Below are positions 56,440 to 64,000 of a DNA stretch of 64,000 nt, one piece after another. Every line of letters begins with the position of its first letter. Within the stretch, counting starts at the first letter, position 1. Source of the stretch: Acephala macrosclerotiorum (taxonomy: Eukaryota; Ascomycota; Leotiomycetes; Helotiales; Mollisiaceae). The translations under genes and the position numbers were made by a program. The notes beneath the pieces were generated by a model. The model was not told the DNA's origin. It saw only the letters and a program-made list of their open reading frames with translations, and searched no databases. Location of the stretch: the NCBI GenBank assembly GCA_014904845.1, contig MU119209.1, positions 263,380 through 327,379 on the forward strand, written 5' to 3'.

Positions 56440-59137
56440 ATGGCTTGCAAACACGTAAACGCACCTGGTACGTTATAGTTTGCCATTCTCTCAATACCAC
56501 TTGGGACATCATTAAAATACACAACCACCTGCGGGGCTTTCAGCCTTCGACGAGTTGGTGCCTAGATGAAGCTCTAGCTACTATGGTTATGCGCTTTCCG
56601 GCTTGCTGGCAATTCCTTGCCTTCACAGACTTCGTCATTTGAATCATAGCTGATGGGATTTTCAGAACTGCGTGTGCCAGCCCCCACTCAGTCCGTCTAT
56701 CGAGAGGACTGCACACAGTGCTTCGACTCTATCGTAAGTCTTGCCACATCTGCCAACGCCAGGGACGAAAGGGCGCGATAGGGAATGCAAGCTCAGCTTG
56801 AATATGCAAGACTGACTCAGACTTTTAGGATGACCCCACTGGTCTCGATGTCTGTCTTTACTGCTTCAACGGTGGATGCACTGGACCTAGGCAGCATGCT
56901 GCTCTCCACTACGCTCTCAGAAGCCATCCTCTAGTTCTCAACATCCAACGAACACGAAAGCATGTGGTTCGCGACGAGCCTCCACAAAAGATTTCGAAGG
57001 TAGCTATTGCAGCAGAGACGGAGGTGGACCGCTACGATTACGAGACAACCGTCAAATGCTACGAGTGCAATATCGACAATGTGGATAAATCAACTGGAAA
57101 TCTCTCTGCCGTTGTGGATGGTGTCATGAAGGCGAATACATTTTCGAGACAAGAAGAGGTTAAGGCGTGGGAATTAGAGATGACAACATGCGAGCATATT
57201 CTCACTCTCCAGCAAGAGCCCGCGAGAAAGATTGACTCTCAGCTTCTCGGTCATTGCTCCCTCTGCGATCTCCATGAGAATCTCTGGCTGTGTCTACAAT
57301 GTGGTAATCTTGGATGTGGTCGCGCTCAATTCGGCGGTATTCAAGGACATTCGCATGGATTGGAACACAAGAATTCAACTGGCCATGTAGTAGCTGTTAA
57401 GCTAGGTTCTATTACTCCCGAAGGTACCGCGGATGTATACTGCTATGCATGCGACGAGGAGCGAATTGACGAAAACCTTGGAGGTCATCTAGCCAATTGG
57501 GGCATTATACTTGCAGACCGCCAGAAGACGGAGAAGAGCTTGACCGAGATGAACGTCGAGCAAAATTTACGATGGGAATTCTCCACGACAGATGAATCTG
57601 GACGAGAGTATGAGAAGCTCTTCGGTGAAGGACTGACTGGTCTGAAGAATCTTGGCAACAGCTGTTACCTGGCTAGCACGTTACAGTGCCTGTTCGCATT
57701 ACCTCAGTTCAAGAAGCGTTATTACCTTCCTGAGTCCGACCTGCCAACTGTTGACGATCCTGCCCAAGATCTGGAGACACAGATGCGAAAGGTGGCGGAT
57801 GGATTACTTTCTGGCCGATACTCCAAACCGGACCCGGATGCTCTCCCTTCTGACAATTCTGATGGCAGTGCTTACCAAAGAGGATTAGCCCCAGCTATGA
57901 CCAAATATCTCATCGGAAAGGGACACGAGGAATTCGCGACAATGCGGCAACAGGATGCATTTGAATTTTTGTTACATGTGTTCAAGCTCATCACGCGCTC
58001 CAAGCATGAGGCACCCTTCCAAGACCCTACTCGAGCTTTCCGCTTTGTCATGGAACAACGCCTGCAATGTCTGAACTGCAAGAAAGTACGATATCGTACT
58101 GACGAGCAGGACAATATCTCGGTGCCAGTACCTATCAAGAAGATTTCCCAACCCGAAGGCACTTCAAACGAGGATAAAAAGGATGAATACGAACCAGTCA
58201 CCTTGAAAGCTTGCTTAGATGGTTTCACGTCCGCTGAAATAGTCGAGCTCACCTGCGCCGCTTGCGGTAGCAAGGACGGCTTCTCCAAGCGTTCACTCTT
58301 CAAAACATTCCCCGAAGTCCTCGCAGTCAACGCCCGGCGATTCAACATTATCAACTGGGTCCCCACCAAAGTTGATGTCCCCGTCGTCGTAGGCAATGAA
58401 CCTTTCTTCCTCGACGACTACAAATCCCCCGGCCAGCAGCCATCAGAAGAGCTTCTCCCCGAAGATGCTTCCGAGAACAAACCCTCATTCGTACCGAACG
58501 AAAATGCAATCCAACAACTCGAAGGCATGGGATTTCCACGAAACCGTGCTGAGAGGGCTCTCCATGCCACCGGAAACTCAGACGCCAACACCGCCATGGA
58601 ATGGCTCTTTGCACACATAGAAGATCCCGACATCGACGCTCCTCTCGACCTCGGTGGTTCCGCTCCAGCAGCTGGCAGCGCTGATCCAGAGAAGATCGAG
58701 ATGCTCGGCGCTATGGGCTTTGGTCCTCCTCAAGCAAAGAAAGCGTTGAAGGAAACTGGAGGAGATATGGAGCGCGCTGTAGAGTGGTTGTTCAGTCATC
58801 CTGATGATATGGGAGAGGATGAGACTGAGGCTCCTGCTGCTGGAAATGCGGCAAAGGAGGAGCTTGGAAGTGGCAAGTTGCCGGCTAAGTTCCAGCTTTC
58901 TTCTATTATTTGTCATAAGGGCGCTAGTATTCATGCTGGGTGAGTTATTCTCCTTCCTTTGAATGCGGTTCTAGAGGTCTAACTGATTGTAGTCACTACG
59001 TTGCTTTCATTCGTAAGCTCGTCGAAGGCGAGAGTTCCCCATCCTGGGTCCTCTACAACGACGAAAAAGTCGTCAAGGCCAACGATGTCGAGGAGACGAA
59101 GAAGTTTGCTTACGTGTATTTCTTCGAGCGACAGTAA
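56440..59137 (+). CDS. UBP14: ubiquitin carboxyl-terminal hydrolase Ubp14 (USP5 type)
   Basis: Exons 56440-56467, 56666-56733, 56829-58939 and 58993-59137 give 783 residues, matching yeast Ubp14 (781). It takes apart unanchored ubiquitin chains and so keeps the proteasome clear. Domains in order: a cryptic N-terminal zinc finger (CTQCF, CLYCFNGGCTG), the ZnF-UBP that binds the free ubiquitin tail (CSLCDLHENLWLCLQCGNLGCGR, GHSHGLEHKNSTGHVVAVKL), the USP domain with nucleophile Cys 311 in LKNLGNSCYLAS, two UBA domains (about 515-560 and 590-630: LEGMGFPRNRAERAL, LGAMGFGPPQAKKAL), and the closing catalytic box HAGHYVAFIRK with His 737 split by the last intron. The 28-nt first exon was placed by the family start MACKH. 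Confidence 0.96.
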
Positions 59138-59338
59138 ATATGCAATAAGCATAGGTGGGCTTCTGGGCGTAACGGAGATTATGATAGAGAGATAAAAAAA
59201 GTGGAGCGGATGCAGTCATTTCCAATCGCACGGCATAGTCGCAGCATAGACTTGAAGATCAGAAGAGACGAAGAATTGTTCATGAACAATGTTGCCACGG
59301 GTTCATCATTGTGACGTTGTCTCGTGAAATCTTTATCT

Positions 59339-60918
59339 CTAACTCGTTATTGGCTCTTCAGCGACGTAGTGCAGATATGCTCCTAGTAGCTTGATACCTT
59401 CGATGTAGTTCTTCTTGTCGAGCTTCTCGTTGATGGAATGAGCTGCGTCGGTTGAGCTACCCATTGGAAGAAGGAGAACGTTCTTGCCAGTTGCTTGCTC
59501 GAATGTCAAAGTCACGGGAATACTAAAGACGTGGTTAGCAGCAGTCCTCGGAATCTTAAATTGAGAGAGACTTGCCTTCCACCCTCCCTCGTCAAGTCAG
59601 GCTTAACCCCCCAAACCCTCTCCGTAGCCTTCGCGGCCGCCGTGAAATTCCAATGCCTCGGACTAGCAACCCACCACTTCCCACTATGCTGCAACGTACA
59701 AACCATCTTATTCTTACTTTCCAACTTCTTAAACTGCTCATCAACATACTTATACACCAACTTATCCACATCTTCAGGCTCCATATTCGGGACTGTCCGA
59801 ATAGAGAATTTCCCGATCACTTTGGCGGGGATAACGGTCTTGGCTCCGGGTTGGGAGAAGGCGCCTTCGACGCCGTGAACGGAGAGAGAGGGGTAGCGCC
59901 AGCGGGCCATGAGGGTCTTCTCTTTGTCAGGGTAGATGGAGGTTTGAGAGCCGAGGGATTCATAGAGGTTGTCCATTGTGAATGCGATGTCGCCGTATAG
60001 AGCTTTCTCGTCATCGGTCAAAGGAGCAACGAGCTCGGCAAGACCTGGGATTTGGATCTTGCCGTGTGTGTCTACCAAGCTGGCAAGTACTCGCACTAAG
60101 TCCGTCATGGGTTCTTGAGCTGCACCGCCGAATACACCGCTGTGGAGATCTTGGCCTGGGCCGGAGATCTCGACGGAGTAGTAACTGCAGCCTCGAAGAC
60201 CGTAGGTTAGGCAGGGCTTCTCGGTTCCGAGCCAGTAGTTGTCTGATATACAGACCGCATCTGCATCAGCGAAGAACTTCTTGGCTTCGGCATTGATGAA
60301 GTCGTCCAAGCCTTCAGATCCATATTCTTCCATGCCCTCAAAGCACATCAGCAGATTGACAGGGAACTCAACGCCTGCCTTTTGGTGGGCTTCGATAGCA
60401 TTCAACCACCCTAGTACAGGCCCCTTGTCATCTGTGCTTCCACGACCGTACATTCGTCCCTTCGAATCGACTGTAAGCTCGAATGGCTCTGTAGCCCAGC
60501 CATCCTCCTTTCCTGCTGGTTGGACGTCGTAGTGGCCGTATACGAGGATTGTTCGCTTCTTCTTGTCGTTTCCGTATCGTGCGATTACGACGGGTGGGAG
60601 TTCGAGGTGTTCCTTCCCTGGCTGTTTGCCTAATGGCCTCTGTTGGACTTCTGCACCGAGAGCAGTGAGCCTGTAGAATTTATATTAGTTTATGTAGATA
60701 TATTTCTTCATGCGTTGGGTGTCTCGTGTCGCGCGGGACAAGGAGGGAGGGAATCGTTCTTACTCATTGGCGAGAAATTGTCCCATACGAACAACATCTG
60801 GTCGTCGCTCTTCATCTGCAGAGATAGAGGGTATAGCAACCGCCTTTCTCAATCTCTCGATAAAGTGGTCAGACAAAATGTCTACCTGCTTGAAGTACCC
60901 GTCCAATTGAGGAGCCAT
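59339..60918 (-). CDS. DUG1: Cys-Gly metallodipeptidase Dug1 (M20 family)
   Basis: Exons 60764-60918, 59576-60670 and 59339-59522 give 477 residues from MAPQLDGYF (yeast Dug1 is 481). Dug1 cleaves Cys-Gly, the second step of glutathione breakdown. Two-zinc M20 signatures: VYGHYDVQPA, GRGSTDDKGP, CFEGMEEYGSEGLD, and the dimerisation-domain LHSGVFGG; near the end GSSTDAAHSINEK. The last intron (59523-59575) is of the rare GC-AG class, with donor AG|GCAAGT. The frame is open upstream, with a further ATG at 61074 adding 52 residues that look like a mitochondrial targeting sequence (MLLSKFLRNTTRSCK, many Arg, almost no acidic residues). Confidence 0.94.
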
Positions 60919-61074
60919 CTTCTGTGCTTGGTGTGACCTGATTGCCTCTGTCAAATATGTTCGCGGTGCTTGAATTCGTGTGCCAGATGCCTGGAGAGTT
61001 GAAGGGAGTCGAGGGTAAGCTACACAAGGTTTGCAGGAGCGGGTGGTGTTTCTCAGGAACTTGGAGAGTAGCAT

Positions 61075-62275
61075 GAATGAGGCCGTCAACTCTGGATAGT
61101 GGGGTCTCCTTCCGTTTGGTGGAAGGGGAGGAAGCCAATCAGAGGAGCTTGGACCAAGGCCGTTTCTAAGCGCGGGGTAAAAGTTACCACACTTCATCTT
61201 CAACATCTCTGCTATTTGGGCAGCTGTTACAGCACCCAAAATCTCTCATCTTTTAGAATACAGTAGTAATTGTCTTAAAGCATCCTATTCCTGTCTCAGT
61301 CTTTGAATTGAATTACTTGTTTTTATTGAGCTGTCATTTAAATAATAATAAAGTCACGTGAAAATCTTCGTCTTTAAAGGGTGGAAAGTCTTCCGCCTAA
61401 TTAGGACATTCTGAAGTTTCGTTACACACCTCACGGCATCGGGACTCTGCCGGAAGAAGTAGTCCTTTAAACTTGCCCTAACCTAGTCTAGTCTAACCTA
61501 GTGAATAACTCAACATTGTTCTTTTTTTCCCGTTCACCCTTTGAGCTGGTCAGGCTGTTAGCCATGTTCCAATGTCAAAAGGATGAAGTTTCGTTGCATA
61601 TCTCGTCCTAGCCATGGCAGATTCTCAAAGGTCAGCACAATTGGAACACAAGTTTTTGTTCCATCTGTGGAGAGGATCGGCCTGATTCTCAAGAACATCC
61701 TGTTAAGTTCAGTCCTTCAGTAGCTACCCCACTAGCCTCATTTTCCCTTCTTCAAGCTACCCAATGATTGCTTCTTTTTCACCGTCTCGTCTGAACTTGA
61801 CGTTGCCTTTGGCTTATTGTCCCGATTGCGTTCACTGCCAGAACTACCTTTCTTTGCCCCTTAGCTCTTCGTTATGATTGTCTTCACTTTCTCGCTGTGT
61901 TGCTCTCTGCGGCTCTGCTCGAGTTTCAGCGGGTCTGGAGTCGGGTAGATTGGTCCGTAACATTTTCTTCTACAAGCGAAAACTTCCTTAAAACCCTTGG
62001 GAACTAATTGCATATTGCTAGCAGAATGCAAAGGAACCTACTGATGAGAAGCAAAGTTTTCGAAGCTACCACAGAAGAGAAAAAAGCAGGGGAGTGCTAT
62101 GGGGAGGAGCTTTACTCTCAAAAACACCATCGACTCTTGCCATGTAGCCACCCTTCCGCTCGGCTAGAAGCTCATTAATTATGTAGCAACTACCTGCCTA
62201 ACAAGAATAACCTCCTTGGCATCGAATCCATTCAAATCCATTCAAATCCAAGGAGGCATGGAACCAAACCACTTC
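61075..62275. other. DUG1 upstream region, no other gene seen
   Basis: Promoter and leader of DUG1 and 3' flank of the small basic gene. Near 61478-61503 there are a few CCTAAC/CTAGTC units, too irregular for telomere repeat. Confidence 0.4.
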
Positions 62276-62836
62276 TCAACTATCAACTTGTTTGCATGAT
62301 AGACATAGCCATAGGAAGAAAGTTGAGAATCCTGCCTGTTCCCAAGCCCAATCATCTTGCTTCTTCCATTCTCCGCTGTGCCAAGGTAGCTTTTCGAAAT
62401 GTTTCTGACGCTTCGCCATATTCACATCATCCTCTACCTTGTAAATTGATTTGAGCTCTTTAGGTCTTGTAGATCTAGCAGTGTCTTTATCTCTACCGGT
62501 ATCGAGCAGTAGATGATAAGACGTGAACTGAGGTGCAACAGGTGAGTGACTGCGAGGGGAGGACCTGCTTGGGCTTTCGGTCTTTTTCGTGCTTGCTCGA
62601 GGTTGTGGTTTGTCTTTGGGCCTGGAGCCTTCTCTGGCTGTGGAGCTTGATCGGGCTCTTGAGCTTTCTCTGGTCGTTGACTTCTTGGAGCCTTTGGAGC
62701 TTTCTGGCTTAGGACCATATTTATGACTGGGTGATCTGAAACTAGTGCGAGTGGAGGAGCTGGACAACTTGCTTTCGTCGCAAGACTTGCAACTGGCTCC
62801 CTTACGCTTCTTACATGATGATTTATTCCCTGCCAT
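62276..62836 (-). CDS. small Ser/Lys/Arg-rich hypothetical protein
   Basis: ATG 62836 (MAGNKSSCKKRKGASCK) to stop at 62276, 186 residues, one exon. The first 110 residues are nearly all Ser, Lys, Arg, Pro and Thr with several RSSP/SRSS motifs, like SR-type or DNA-binding disordered regions. A CxxC (CKSC) lies near residue 17. The end has KHFEKLPWHSGEWKKQDDWAW and FFLWLCLSC. No family is recognised. The frame continues upstream of 62836 without a clear ATG, so an extra exon is possible. Confidence 0.5.
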   Translation of the reverse strand: MAGNKSSCKKRKGASCKSCDESKLSSSSTRTSFRSPSHKYGPKPESSKGSKKSTTRESSRARSSSTAREGSRPKDKPQPRASTKKTESPSRSSPRSHSPVAPQFTSYHLLLDTGRDKDTARSTRPKELKSIYKVEDDVNMAKRQKHFEKLPWHSGEWKKQDDWAWEQAGFSTFFLWLCLSCKQVDS

Positions 62837-63775
62837 TATGCGGTTTTCTTCTATGATAATATAAAGAGATGGATAGTAGTAAAGGGCGCTTGCGTACTGG
62901 CAAAGACGCCGAGGTGTTGGGAGTGGTGGAAGCTTTGGATATATGACGGGCTCAGAAGAGTTTATATTTCTGCCAGACTTGAATGAATCGTATAACTTTG
63001 ATTTGAGATTCGTAAACTTAATCACAGCTGCTGAAGAAATCGAATTTTGAACTGCGTTGAGTCGATGAGGCCACGTTGAGTGATTAACGTTGCTCGAAAA
63101 CTTCGAGTCTTTGCTGTGTAGCCCATCAAAGTAGCAAGCAGCACAAGGTACTAGCCATGTTCAGGAGTCTGTCCAAGTGCCTGGCCAATTTCTAGACCAT
63201 AGTTACAGCTCTGGGCAGAAAAATGTCCCAAAATCTTTGGTTCTTCTAGTGAAGTGGATAGAGGTTTCTTACAATACGTGGAAGTTCATTTAATGCGGTT
63301 TATAAAGTGACCTTTACTATTTGGCATATAGGGTTGTCAGGCACCCGGACAAACTTCTAAACATGGCGAGCAGGAATCTGCCATTCTTACTACAGCTCTC
63401 GCTCGCAAAGGAATGGTATTCTCGGCACCTTTGAAAAGCCTGAAAGACGCCTAACAAGCTTGTTTCAGCGCTGGAAGGCCATCACCCGTCTCTCAATGGC
63501 GTCATAATTGCTTGAATCGACTCTTCTCCTGCTATCTGGACATCCATGAGTGCCATATATCCCGAAGAATGGATAGAGGGCGACATCGAAAGATCAAATT
63601 GCCACAATCCTACTTGCACGGTACAGCTTGCTAAACGTAATTTTGATGTAGCTGAACCTGGCCCGACGTACCGGACCGAAGTGGATAACTTTGGTGACTG
63701 CGGAAACAGCGCATGAGCGGGATGCAGCTAGAGGTACTGTATCCAGGAGAGAATAAGGCATTTATGAAACCTCAT
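62837..63775. other. intergenic, no gene seen
   Basis: About 940 bp with short frames only; it contains the promoter of the small basic gene and the 3' flank of the partial gene at the right edge. Confidence 0.4.
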
Positions 63776-64000
63776 TCAAGGCAGTTCCGCCGGTCCTGGA
63801 GCCTCTGAAGCCTCATCAACTGGGCTAGGGCTGGATAGGAATTCGTGGGACTTTGGAAAATATGTCGTAATGTCGAATTTTGTGAGATATTCCCTCGACT
63901 TTCTAACGCTTTCGGTACTCTCTGCGAGCACAATTGCCCAGTCGGAACGTTCTTCTTTGTATTTGCAGAGCAATTCCAGTAAAAGGTCATCGCAGATTGA
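63776..64000 (-). CDS. 3' end of an unidentified gene (partial)
   Basis: A minus-strand frame open from the right edge to TGA 63776-63778 gives 74 residues: CDDLLLELLCKYKEERSDWAI, SVRKSREYLTKFDITTYF, and an acidic, Pro-rich end. The composition is protein-like, but the family is unknown and the rest lies outside the window. A shifted overlapping frame starting at an ATG at 63990 is less protein-like. Confidence 0.45.
   Translation of the reverse strand, partial: SICDDLLLELLCKYKEERSDWAIVLAESTESVRKSREYLTKFDITTYFPKSHEFLSSPSPVDEASEAPGPAELP

Noticed and set aside
61478..61503. CCTAAC/CTAGTC units resembling interstitial telomere repeat
   Set aside because: Only two CCTAAC-like units occur, with irregular spacing; fungal telomeres are (TTAGGG)n and this does not match.

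Overview
The window is nuclear DNA from a filamentous ascomycete (Pezizomycotina). The evidence is short introns of about 45-100 bp with GTRNGT donors, CTRAC/CTAAY branch sites and AG acceptors; typical fungal housekeeping proteins; C2H2/Fungal_trans, HET-domain and OTT_1508/MYND proteins; and a transposon whose body has been turned AT-rich in the manner of repeat-induced point mutation (RIP). I would guess Leotiomycetes or a close class, but that is inference. Exon structures were worked out by hand from reading frames, splice motifs and remembered protein families; no search was run.

Left part (1-11.5 kb) is accessory. A gene tail is followed by a short-chain dehydrogenase with an in-frame stop at a cofactor-loop glycine. 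A RIP-degraded Fot1/pogo-type transposon (1966-3781) lies 6 bp upstream of that gene's ATG. Next come a small ankyrin protein with an MGCCCCC N-terminus, a truncated HET-domain fragment beside an AT-rich patch, and an OTT_1508-like deaminase whose exons continue through a stop-containing 57-bp intron into a MYND zinc-finger region. Then come a dead membrane-protein fragment, an 18-bp degenerate repeat and a doubtful small gene. This stretch looks like a fast-evolving conflict/allorecognition-type island, although function is not proven.

Middle part (12.4-43.6 kb) is mostly conserved core: a 758-aa Ser/Gly-rich coiled-coil protein, a ten-exon uncharacterised protein, eIF2B-beta (GCD7), the nuclear-envelope phosphatase NEM1, the largest subunit of RNA polymerase III (RPC1), a neutral ceramidase, the splicing factor SPF27/BCAS2, the PKA regulatory subunit, a Crp1/Mdg1-type protein with an AMPK-like glycogen-binding domain, and a C2H2 plus Fungal_trans transcription factor.

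Right part (43.6-64 kb) has two long gene-poor stretches, the second with a degraded coding remnant. Between and after them are RFT1 (ER glycolipid translocation), DBP3 (rRNA helicase), ISU1 (Fe-S scaffold), UBP14 (free-ubiquitin-chain protease), DUG1 (glutathione degradation), a small basic protein and the 3' end of an unidentified gene. Core genes sit mainly as convergent or divergent pairs, so they share short promoters or terminators but show no pathway cluster.
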